From positions 1-44,291 of the forward strand of contig CAOKJE010000006.1 in NCBI GenBank assembly GCA_948468505.1: 44,291 bases of DNA. The letters run 5' to 3'. Each line of letters begins with the position of its first letter. The first letter of the stretch is position 1. A program made the translations under genes and the position numbers. Source of the DNA: an uncultured Clostridium sp. Its GTDB lineage: Bacteria; Bacillota; Clostridia; TANB77; CAG-508. The notes under the pieces are model-generated. The model did no database searches. It was given only the letters and a program-made list of their open reading frames with translations, and was not told where the DNA came from. This document shows positions 36,295 through 44,079 of the stretch, one piece after another.

Positions 36295-37920
36295 TTAGTT
36301 TCTTTCAATATTTGAAAATACTAACTTTAAATTTATATTACGATTACTGTCAAATTCGATTTTATCTATTAATTTAGCTAATACCTGTTTCGTTATATTA
36401 TTCGAATTTAAAAACTCTTCAGATAGCTTTTTAATTTGATTATAGCTTATTGTATTTTTTGATTTCTCTATGTATATCTTTTTATCTAAGTCATTAATTT
36501 GCTTTTTACAGTTTTGAATTTCATTTTCCTTTTGTTCTTTTATTGATAAAAATGTTTCATTATTAATTATGTTTTCAAGTTTATCATTGTAAGTTGTTTT
36601 TATTTGTTCATTTAGCTTATCTATCTTTATAATTAATCTTTGCTTTTCATCTTCTAATCTATGCCATTCATAATTAATGCTTTTTTCTAAATTATTCATA
36701 ACCGCTTTTATATCATTGTCATTAAAAGAAACACTTTTACACTCTTTTTCTATTATTGGTATTATCATATTATACAACTTTCGACTACTTATAGATTTTG
36801 TATTATTACATATTTTATTTGTACCTTTATTAGCTGCAGAACATATGTAAGAATTAATTTCACACTTTCCACCATTTTTAGTAGGCTTTTCTTTATGTTT
36901 TAATGTTGAAATACTTCCACAATCTTTACAATATATTAATCCTTTAAAAATGTCATCATATTTTCGATTTCGATTATTTTTAAATTTTTCTTTTAATATC
37001 TGGCATTTATTAAAAATTTCTATATCAATTATAGGTTCGTGAATATTTTCAACAATAATTTGATTCTCTTTTGTATTGATAATTCTTTCTTTTCTTCTAA
37101 AACTAGGCTTTACCGTTTTAGCTCCTACCATAGTTCCTATATATACAGGATTACTAACGATTCTTGTTATTGTAATCTCTTTCCAACCTTCTGAATTTGC
37201 TTTTACTCCTTTTATGTTTAGATATTCTCTAGGCGGTAAAATATTTCTTTCATTTAAACTATTTACTATTTCTGTACGAGTATATCCTTTTGAATATTTT
37301 TCAAAGATTTCCTTTATAATTCCTGACACTTCTTTGTCAATTATTAATTTATTTTTATTATTAGGACTTTTTTTATATCCATAAGGAGCAGTATTCCCTT
37401 GAAATAAGCCTTGTTTTGCTTTTGCTATTTTTACTGCTTTAATCTTTCTCGATGTTTCTTTTGGATATTGCTCACTCATTACAGCTTTAAAAGGAATAAA
37501 ATCGTCATCTTCTTTGTAATATGTATCTATCGTATCTTCTGTTGCAGTAATAAACCTAACTTTTTTTGATGGAAAATATTCTTGATAATATCGTAATACT
37601 TCATTTGTTTTACGTCCAAGTCTTGTTAAGTCTTTGATAACTACCATATTTATCATTTCGTTTTCTATATCATTAATCATTTCTATAAATCCAGGTCTAT
37701 TAAAGTTTGTTCCTGTGTATCCATCATCAGTATAATCTTTTACTATGATAAATCTATTTTGTGGCTCTTTTTTGGAAAGTTCTGAAACATATTGCCTTAA
37801 GATTTTATCTTGATTAGATATACTTTCACTTTCTTTTTTTCCATCATTGTCATCTCTTGATAATCTTTTATATAATCCAACATAGAATTGTTTTTCGTAT
37901 ATGTTGTCTAACTTTTGCAA
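36295..37920 (-). CDS. Large serine recombinase of the cotJC element
   Basis: 541 residues. Catalytic domain: L-Y-K-R-L-S-R-D-D (nucleophile Ser about 20), Y-T-D-D-G-Y-T-G-T-N-F-N-R-P-G-F and V-V-I-K-D-L-T-R-L-G-R. Recombinase domain from about 160 (A-P-Y-G-Y-K-K), zinc ribbon around Y-C-K-D-C-G and the later C pair, then a coiled coil (about 410-490). Such enzymes cut two attachment sites and join them; with a directionality factor they excise. TTG start with AAGGAGG. It lies 300 bases from the left repeat. Confidence 0.93.
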   Translation of the reverse strand: MQKLDNIYEKQFYVGLYKRLSRDDNDGKKESESISNQDKILRQYVSELSKKEPQNRFIIVKDYTDDGYTGTNFNRPGFIEMINDIENEMINMVVIKDLTRLGRKTNEVLRYYQEYFPSKKVRFITATEDTIDTYYKEDDDFIPFKAVMSEQYPKETSRKIKAVKIAKAKQGLFQGNTAPYGYKKSPNNKNKLIIDKEVSGIIKEIFEKYSKGYTRTEIVNSLNERNILPPREYLNIKGVKANSEGWKEITITRIVSNPVYIGTMVGAKTVKPSFRRKERIINTKENQIIVENIHEPIIDIEIFNKCQILKEKFKNNRNRKYDDIFKGLIYCKDCGSISTLKHKEKPTKNGGKCEINSYICSAANKGTNKICNNTKSISSRKLYNMIIPIIEKECKSVSFNDNDIKAVMNNLEKSINYEWHRLEDEKQRLIIKIDKLNEQIKTTYNDKLENIINNETFLSIKEQKENEIQNCKKQINDLDKKIYIEKSKNTISYNQIKKLSEEFLNSNNITKQVLAKLIDKIEFDSNRNINLKLVFSNIERN

Positions 37921-38001
37921 TTTTACCTCCTTCTCTTAAAGTTTAGACAACCATTCATTGCTTACATTATAACTAAAAAATGTAATTCTGTAAATGGTGA
38001 C

Positions 38002-38115
38002 TTAATCTTTGTTTGTAATCTTATTTGCATAGTATTCCTCAAATATTTGTAGTATGATATTTTTTAAATCTTGATTTCCATATTTGATTTTAATGTTGTA
38101 ATTTACTTTTTCCAT
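38002..38115 (-). CDS. Small 37-residue protein upstream of the recombinase
   Basis: AGAGGTGTATGTAT then ATG 38115. Charged N-terminus, then K-N-I-I-L-Q-I-F-E-E-Y-Y, and a basic end. Serine recombinase genes of Clostridia often follow a tiny ORF of this type. Possible regulator or directionality factor; unproven. Confidence 0.5.
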   Translation of the reverse strand: MEKVNYNIKIKYGNQDLKNIILQIFEEYYANKITNKD

Positions 38116-38373
38116 ATACATACACCTCTTTACATTAGTATTTTTTTGAGATAGGTTTATGCATAAAACCTAAGCCAATATTAATCCATTGTCAAACTCT
38201 TTGATTTTGTGTCAATGGCTATATGCAACTGAACATATGTGAAGTTGCACACTAAAAAGCAGAAGCCAGTTTTTCTGACTTCTGCTAAAGATAATATTTG
38301 ATAATAAAAATACATCATATAAAAAACTGTATGGATACTGTAGTATTTTGCAGTGTTCTTGTGAAATATTATG

Positions 38374-38402
38374 TTGACATTTTGTTTCTTGCATAGTATA
38401 AT
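38374..38402 (+). promoter_or_regulatory. Consensus promoter of the 38440 gene
   Basis: TTGACA (38374-38379) and TATAAT (38397-38402), spacer 17. Confidence 0.8.
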
Positions 38403-38439
38403 TATTATTGATTAAAGATAAAAAAGGAGGTTCGACATT

Positions 38440-38763
38440 ATGGATAATGTTATAACAGTATCCGAAAACAACACTATTACATTAAACCTCAGCCTTAGGA
38501 AACGGTTAGGAGATCCTTCAGCATACCACAAGAATAATACTGACTCAAAAGAGCTTTTTCTTTTCTGGGCTTACAGAGGTAACAAGAAATATGTTGTTAT
38601 TCACACCAATATCCACTTTGAACATAGTCCAGGGTATGCATACTCTGGCTGTATCAAAGAAGGAAAAATTGTAATACCAGCAGACCTTGCTAAACCTGGT
38701 CAAATGCTAGTATGGGATAAAAAGATTTATCCTTCAGTTCCGATATGGTTTGAGGTTTTATAA
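38440..38763 (+). CDS. Unknown cargo protein, 107 residues, with CGG used as Arg
   Basis: AAAGGAGG before ATG 38440. Beta-rich with F-W-A-Y-R-G-N-K-K-Y and G-Q-M-L-V-W-D-K-K-I-Y. I do not recognise it. In-frame CGG (38503-38505) sits in L-R-K-R-L-G-D. C-skipping there would hit a stop one codon later, so this gene only makes sense with CGG as Arg. Its GC content and codon use are higher than the surroundings, suggesting recent arrival. A hairpin terminator follows (about 38763-38800). Confidence 0.6.
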   Translation: MDNVITVSENNTITLNLSLRKRLGDPSAYHKNNTDSKELFLFWAYRGNKKYVVIHTNIHFEHSPGYAYSGCIKEGKIVIPADLAKPGQMLVWDKKIYPSVPIWFEVL

Positions 38764-38895
38764 CCTCGCTCCCCTGTGCATACACAGGGGAGATTTTAAT
38801 GTATTTTTTATGCAGACAATTTGCAGAGTGCAGAGTGCATACACTTCGGTGTATTTTGGTAGTTCTTTTAAATTTTTCATTTTGCTATCTCCAAT

Positions 38896-39927
38896 TTATA
38901 CTTCATTATTTTTAGATTTATCTATATTTTCTGTTCCTAAAAGTAACATATCAAAATCTGATATAAATTTTCTATCTTGAATAATTTTGTATTTTTCATA
39001 TTCATTTTCAGCTTTTTCAATAGCTTGCTTATGAGAAATTTTTCCTGAATCTTGTAATATTTCCTTTTTTCTAAACTTCAATAGACTATCAGTCTCATTT
39101 ATCCAATCTTTCATTGTCATTACTTGATTATCTTCAGCCATTGCTTCTGCATAATCTAAAAATAAATTAGTTAGACTATTTAATTTTTTTAATTCTGCTT
39201 CGTCTAAATAATTTTTGGCTATTCCAACATCATATTTGTATATCATTCCATTGGGGGCTTCTTTCCAAGTAGTTAATCCCATATTTTCTTTTTCTGCATT
39301 TGCTCTTTCATAGATTAATTCTGCTGCTGTATGACTTGTTATTGCATAATGCAATTTATTTTGAACTATTTTAAAAAATGTATAAGCTTCTTCCGACTTT
39401 TTATCATAATCAATAGATGTTGCTATAAATATATCTGTTATTTTTTGATAAGCCATTCTTTCGCTTGTGCGAATTACTTTTATTCTTTCTAACAACTCAT
39501 CAAAATATTGACTGTTTACTTTTCCACCTTTCAAAAATCTGTCATCATCTAAAACAAAACCTTTTATTATATATTCCTTAATTATTTTGCTTGCCCATTG
39601 TCTAAATTTTACTGCTTTCTTTGAATTTACTCTATATCCAATAGATATAATCATATCTAAGTTATAATATTTCGTTTTATATCTATGTCCGTTTTTTCCA
39701 ATAGTCTCCAAAATGGAGAATGTTGAAACTTCTTCTAATTCCTCTTGTTCATATATATTAGCTATATGTTTATAAATTGCTTTGTCATTAACATTAAACA
39801 GTTCAGCAATTGCTTGTGCATTAAGCCAAATATCCTCATTTTGTAAAATAACCTCTATTTTAGTATTACCTTCATCATCAGTATAAAATATAATATCCTT
39901 TTCATTTCCAATTAATTTGTTATCCAT
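38896..39927 (-). CDS. RhuM-family protein
   Basis: 343 residues. V-I-L-Q-N-E-D-I-W-L-N-A-Q-A-I-A-E-L-F near residue 28, then R-Q-W-A-S-K-I-I-K-E-Y-I and E-L-L-E-R-I-K-V-I-R-T-S-E-R identify the virulence/RhuM family (PF13310), often linked to mobile elements and defence islands. Biochemical role unknown. ATG 39927 follows GAAGGTAG. It faces cotJC's 5' part and lies inside the element. Confidence 0.88.
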   Translation of the reverse strand: MDNKLIGNEKDIIFYTDDEGNTKIEVILQNEDIWLNAQAIAELFNVNDKAIYKHIANIYEQEELEEVSTFSILETIGKNGHRYKTKYYNLDMIISIGYRVNSKKAVKFRQWASKIIKEYIIKGFVLDDDRFLKGGKVNSQYFDELLERIKVIRTSERMAYQKITDIFIATSIDYDKKSEEAYTFFKIVQNKLHYAITSHTAAELIYERANAEKENMGLTTWKEAPNGMIYKYDVGIAKNYLDEAELKKLNSLTNLFLDYAEAMAEDNQVMTMKDWINETDSLLKFRKKEILQDSGKISHKQAIEKAENEYEKYKIIQDRKFISDFDMLLLGTENIDKSKNNEV

Positions 39928-40135
39928 ATTATATCTACCTTCTTTCAAATTTATAATATATTATCAAACATTAGTTCTTTTGTCAATTGCAATCACAACA
40001 TTTTTCAAAAAAAGGAATACAAAAACTGTACTCCTTTATTTAAAATAGGTTTTATGAACCAAATCTCAAAATATTTAATTAGGTGAATGATTGTCTACTT
40101 TAAGTTTTCATCATTCTCCTTACCGAAACAGCATC

Positions 40136-40155
40136 ATATGATGCTGTGAATGGTA
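40136..40155. repeat. Attachment-site repeat, right end of the cotJC element
   Basis: ATATGATGCTGTGAATGGTA, one mismatch to the copy at 35974-35993. Confidence 0.85.
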
Positions 40156-40490
40156 CACCTGCTGCTGATGCTGGATATACATCTACCCCATGGTCTGTAT
40201 AGTATGGTGCTAAACCTGCTTTTTCGATTTCTTCAATACTTGCTCCTTCTGTTAATTGGTGTACGATGGTTCCTACCATTTCTAAGTGTGCTAATTCTTC
40301 AGTACCGTACATCATTTAAAATAGCCTTTGCCTTTTGGTCTGGCATACCAAATCTTTGAGAAAGATATCTTAAAGAAGCGGCAAGTTCGCCATCTGGTCC
40401 ACCATATTGTGAAATAATCACTTTTGCAAGTTTTGGATCTGGGCACTTAATATTAATAGGATATTGTAAAGTTTTGTTATACGTCCACAT
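40136..40490 (-). CDS. cotJC: cotJC, 5' part, with a CGG shift site
   Basis: 118 codons after CGG 40305-40307 is read as C-skipped Gly (I-L-N-D-V-G-T-E-E-L-A-H-L-E-M). M-W-T-Y-N-K at the start and A-A-G-V-P-F-T-A-S-Y at the end are CotJC hallmarks. Beyond the repeat the frame picks up 11 foreign residues and stops at 40100. AAAGGGGGAAT before ATG 40490, which overlaps an upstream TAA. Interruption plus CGG means no functional CotJC without both excision and shift. Confidence 0.93.
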
Positions 40491-40546
40491 TAGAAATTCC
40501 CCCTTTCCCATGGCCAGTTTTCGTTTTGTTTGGAGGAACTATTTGT
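40490..40546 (-). pseudogene. cotJB: Probable C-terminal scrap of cotJB
   Basis: A 18-codon frame ends at TAA 40490-40492, overlapping the cotJC ATG. It reads S-S-K-Q-N-E-N-W-P-W-E-R-G-N-F; W-P-W near the end is typical of CotJB C-termini. The frame is blocked upstream by TAA at 40547-40549, so the rest of cotJB is missing here, probably displaced by an insertion. Confidence 0.5.
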
Positions 40547-40549
40547 TTA

Positions 40550-40898
40550 TACAATTTTTATATCCATATTTATCGTTAAAGTGGATATAAACTAGGCTTC
40601 AAATGGATGCTTTTAATATATCCACTTGGAGCTTTTTTTCATGTCTTTAAAGTGGATATTTTGACAAGTTCCTAATATGCTAAAAATAAACAAAAACTTA
40701 AAAAAAGTTGTTTGGAGTTTAAAGGGTATGATACAGAAAAATGAATTTTTGTAAAATCAAATGTGTATATTGTTATAGTTTTTGATATGGATATATAGAC
40801 GATTAAATTAAAATAGTGCAATTATCCAGTCAAATAATTACACTATTTTAACTTAGTTGTTGACATTGCATAAAATGAGTGATTACACCCCCAGTAGA
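40550..40898. other. Intergenic region with hairpins
   Basis: Contains repeated GTGGATAT motifs (near 40578, 40658) and a strong hairpin at 40810-40857 (TTAAAATAGTG arms), which looks like a bidirectional terminator. No gene seen. May hold the left end of a second element. Confidence 0.45.
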
Positions 40899-41459
40899 TC
40901 ATGCATTGTTTTGATTGACAAATTCCATAAAACGGTCATATTCTTCTTCATTCAAACTACAAAGCGTTCTAGGAATGTCAATTGCATCCTGTGGGATAAC
41001 CAAAGCATGATTCTGCCAAAAATTTTGGCATTTTTCTGCAAAGTCCGCCCCCTTTCTACGAGATTTAGGATTACCTAATACAGGAGGAACTCTCTTTCCA
41101 AAGTAGCAATCAATTATAAATACTTTATTGTCTCGAGATTCAAACATTATGGTCATATAGGTAGTATTCCGTTGAACTCCATTAAACAAAACAGGAACTC
41201 TCCACTTAGTGTTGGATTTACGGTAAACCCAAAACACTCTGTCTTTTTGATAGTCTTCAACTTCTACAAGAGAAGTTGAACCGACAATTCTGTTGAAACA
41301 AAATGTGTAAATTGTTTGGAAGTCTTTGTATGAAATACGAGGTAAAGCTTCTGCAATAAGATTCTTTTGTACATCAGAAAACTGCTTAAACTTCCTTTTA
41401 CTGTAATATACATTTTGATTGTCATGTGTTCTGCCAGCAAAGTTAATAGTTTCATTCAT
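40899..41459 (-). CDS. Unknown cargo protein, 186 residues, with CGG used as Arg
   Basis: AAAGGAGAATTTC before ATG 41459. Mixed fold, with T-I-M-F-E-S-R-D-N-K-V-F-I-I-D-C-Y-F-G-K and a C-terminal E-E-E-Y-D-R-F-M-E-F. I do not recognise it. In-frame CGG (41169-41171) lies in F-N-G-V-Q-R-N-T-T-Y; C-skipping would stop six codons later. GC-richer than neighbours. A GAGTGCA/TGCACTC palindrome sits in its leader (about 41485-41505). Confidence 0.55.
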   Translation of the reverse strand: MNETINFAGRTHDNQNVYYSKRKFKQFSDVQKNLIAEALPRISYKDFQTIYTFCFNRIVGSTSLVEVEDYQKDRVFWVYRKSNTKWRVPVLFNGVQRNTTYMTIMFESRDNKVFIIDCYFGKRVPPVLGNPKSRRKGADFAEKCQNFWQNHALVIPQDAIDIPRTLCSLNEEEYDRFMEFVNQNNA

Positions 41460-41546
41460 ATGAAATTCTCCTTTCTTATTAGGGGGAGTGCATATATGTG
41501 CACTCGATTGTGTATTTTCAACAAAACTCTTATTGAGTATAATATA

Positions 41547-41575
41547 ATTATACCACATTATGTCGATTTTGTAAA
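41547..41575 (-). promoter_or_regulatory. Promoter for the 41459 gene
   Basis: Minus-strand TTTACA (41570-41575) and TATAAT (41547-41552), spacer 17, with TGG extending the -10. Confidence 0.75.
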
Positions 41576-41785
41576 AAATCGCATGTATAAAATTCTTTAT
41601 TCTTCTTATTTTTATAAAGTGGATATATTTTTCTTCTATAACTATTGAAAGATAAACCTAAAAAAAAATCACATGTATATATTTTCAAAACAAATAAAAT
41701 ATTATATAATACCTGTAGTAACAATTAATATGCAAATTGCTACTACAAAACTATATAAAAAAACAAGTAAACACATTTTGAACTA

Positions 41786-41840
41786 AAATGAATAAATATA
41801 AATTATTTTTGGACAATTTATATTTATTTTTTTATATTGT
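41786..41840 (+). terminator. Hairpin terminator
   Basis: AATAAATATAAATT pairs with AATTTATATTTATT and is followed by TTTTTAT. Confidence 0.65.
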
Positions 41841-41885
41841 AGAAAATTTCTCCTAGTAGGAGGAATTTTCATACAAGATAAATAT

Positions 41886-41948
41886 GCGAATTTATAGAAT
41901 TTCTTTGTGGTTACCACCACTTAGAAATTCTTAAATTCGTTTTTTGTT
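41886..41948 (+). promoter_or_regulatory. Leader hairpin ahead of the second recombinase
   Basis: Long imperfect stem (CGAATTTA...AGAATTTCT...GTGGT with its complement) ending in CGTTTTTTG, 27 bases before a small ORF. Terminator or attenuator. Confidence 0.55.
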
Positions 41949-41974
41949 CATAAACTTATGTAGAAGGTGATTCA

Positions 41975-42133
41975 ATGCAAAAAAACACATTACAACCTAA
42001 AGTAACAAATATATATCGTGAAAATGGTGTAACACTTACAGACTTAATGCAAGAATGGCTAAATGAAAATTATTTTTTTTGGAATTTAAATACTGATAAA
42101 AATGAAATAAAATATAAATGTATAAATAAATAG
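41975..42133 (+). CDS. Small 52-residue protein upstream of the second recombinase
   Basis: AGAAGGTG before ATG 41975. V-T-L-T-D-L-M-Q-E-W-L-N-E-N-Y suggests a short helical protein. Same position relative to the recombinase as the 37-residue ORF in the cotJC element, though sequences differ. Possible regulator; unproven. Confidence 0.5.
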   Translation: MQKNTLQPKVTNIYRENGVTLTDLMQEWLNENYFFWNLNTDKNEIKYKCINK

Positions 42134-42167
42134 TTATCGTAAATTTAAACTCTAGGAAGGAGGCTAA

Positions 42168-43718
42168 ATGCAAGAGTTAAACTATAACTTCCCTCCTACT
42201 TATTTTAAAGTAGGAATTTACACAAGACTTTCAAGAGAAGATGAAAAAGACAAAGAATCTGAAAGTATTGATACACAAAAAAAATTACTAACAAACTATA
42301 TAAAAAGTCAAGGTTGGACTTTATTTAAAATATATGTAGATGATGGATTTACTGGTACAAATTTTAATAGACCAGATTTTAAAAAATTAATAAATGATAT
42401 TGAACTTGGTAATGTAAATTTAGTAATTACAAAGGATTTATCAAGACTTGGAAGAGATTATATAGAAACTGGTTACTATTTGGAAAAATACTTTCCATTA
42501 AAAAATGTAAGATACATTGCCTTAAATGATGGAATTGATACTTATGATGATAACAATACCAATAATGATATGACACCATTTAAATCAGTTTTTAACGATA
42601 TGTATGCAAAAGATATTTCAAAAAAAGTCCGTTCTAGCTTACTAACAAAAGCATCTAGCGGACAAAACATCAAATCTTTTTTACCCTATGGTTATAAAAA
42701 AGATGAAAAAGACAAGAACATCATTTTAGTGGATTATGAAGTTTCTCCTATTGTTCAAAAAATATTTGAAATGTATTATACAGGAAGCAATAAAACTCAA
42801 ATATGTAGATACTTAAATACCAATAAAATACTAACACCTTTAGCTTATAAAAGAAAAACGACAAACTATTTTAATCCCAATCATAAAACTAATTTATGGA
42901 GTACTACTATGATTTCTAAAATTCTTAGAGATAGAATTTATACAGGCGATTTAGTACAACATAAATATAGCAAACTAAATTATAAAACTAAAAAAATTAT
43001 TAATGTACCTAAACAGCAACATATTATCGTTGAAAATAATCATGAAGCAATTATTGATAGAAATATTTTTAATAGTGTTCAAATCATGCTTGATAAAAAA
43101 TCGAATGAATGGAATTATACCGCTTCTTCTCCACATTTACTACAAGGGCTAGTTTTATGCAAAAAGTGTAAATCAAAAATAACCTATAATAAAAATCATG
43201 GGAAATATTTTAGATGTGTGTGTTCTTCTTACAAAAGAAATGGTAGTAAATTTTGTTCCAATATCCATTTAAGAGAAGATACATTAATAAATAGTGTAAT
43301 TGATAGTCTAAAAGAAAATATTGCTAATTTTCTAAAATATGATGAATTAGAATATATCTGTCCTAACACTCAAATAGATAATAAAAAATTAGATTACTTA
43401 GATTCTAAAATAGCTGAAAAAAATAATTTAATTCAGTCTTTGTATGAGGATAAAGTAAAGGGAATTATAACAGAGGATTTATTTATTAAACTTTCTAAAC
43501 AATATGAAACAGATAAAAAGACCTTACTAAATCGATTTCAAAAGGAAAAAGAAATTAATAAAAATACAATAAAAAAAGAAGATTTAATCTGTAATGTGAA
43601 AGAATTGTTAGATTTTAATGAAAATAATATAGATAGAAATTTGCTTTTAAAATTGATTGATAAAATAGAAATAGATGATGACAATATTGATATTTATTAT
43701 AAATTTAAGGCAATTTAA
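42168..43718 (+). CDS. Second large serine recombinase
   Basis: 516 residues. G-I-Y-T-R-L-S-R-E-D near residue 17, V-D-D-G-F-T-G-T-N-F-N-R-P-D-F, K-D-L-S-R-L-G-R, recombinase domain (P-Y-G-Y-K-K-D), zinc ribbon L-C-K-K-C-K-S and R-C-V-C-S ... F-C-S-N, then a coiled coil. Related to but clearly different from the first recombinase. AAGGAGG before ATG 42168. No in-frame CGG. Its attachment sites are not visible in the window; cotJB is the best guess for the target. Confidence 0.93.
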   Translation: MQELNYNFPPTYFKVGIYTRLSREDEKDKESESIDTQKKLLTNYIKSQGWTLFKIYVDDGFTGTNFNRPDFKKLINDIELGNVNLVITKDLSRLGRDYIETGYYLEKYFPLKNVRYIALNDGIDTYDDNNTNNDMTPFKSVFNDMYAKDISKKVRSSLLTKASSGQNIKSFLPYGYKKDEKDKNIILVDYEVSPIVQKIFEMYYTGSNKTQICRYLNTNKILTPLAYKRKTTNYFNPNHKTNLWSTTMISKILRDRIYTGDLVQHKYSKLNYKTKKIINVPKQQHIIVENNHEAIIDRNIFNSVQIMLDKKSNEWNYTASSPHLLQGLVLCKKCKSKITYNKNHGKYFRCVCSSYKRNGSKFCSNIHLREDTLINSVIDSLKENIANFLKYDELEYICPNTQIDNKKLDYLDSKIAEKNNLIQSLYEDKVKGIITEDLFIKLSKQYETDKKTLLNRFQKEKEINKNTIKKEDLICNVKELLDFNENNIDRNLLLKLIDKIEIDDDNIDIYYKFKAI

Positions 43719-43782
43719 TATTGTAAATTCATTTTGAAGTTGCTATAATAAATACATAAATAAAAGAAAGGAGCTGATATTT

Positions 43783-44079
43783 ATGTCTGAATCACAAATC
43801 CAAGCAATCAAAGATGTTATTAAAATGACACCACGACTTAATGTAGAATGTTTAAATTCTGTTAAAATCTTAATGGAAAAAGCAATTGATTCTGAACTAT
43901 TACGATTAGAACCTACTGTCATTTTAGAAAACATGGATATTACTGAAAAGGTAATGTATTTAGACTATTTAACAGAAAGCAAAGATACCAAAGAAAAAGA
44001 ACTAAATAATGCAGTATCTTTTGAAGAAATACTACAAAGAGAGGGGTTGACTTACGATGATTTACAAAATAAAGATTAG
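43783..44079 (+). CDS. Antitoxin-like protein of a type II toxin-antitoxin pair
   Basis: 98 residues, helical. The ending S-F-E-E-I-L-Q-R-E-G-L-T-Y-D-D-L is typical of small antitoxins that precede RelE/ParE toxins. AAAGGAG before ATG 43783. It overlaps the toxin start by 23 bases. No distinct DNA-binding motif recognised. Confidence 0.75.
   Translation: MSESQIQAIKDVIKMTPRLNVECLNSVKILMEKAIDSELLRLEPTVILENMDITEKVMYLDYLTESKDTKEKELNNAVSFEEILQREGLTYDDLQNKD

Larger units (their letters stand above)
35974..40155. mobile_element. 4.16-kb serine-recombinase element interrupting cotJC (skin-like)
   Basis: Bounded by 20-base direct repeats with one mismatch. Content: a SemiSWEET-like gene, a large serine recombinase, two small ORFs and a RhuM-family gene. 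Outside the repeats the two halves of cotJC are collinear and join in frame (A-A-G-V-P-F-T-A-S-Y plus I-A-C-K-G-D-P). Known precedent: sigK/skin and spsM/SPbeta, where recombinases excise the element in the mother cell. Confidence 0.88.
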
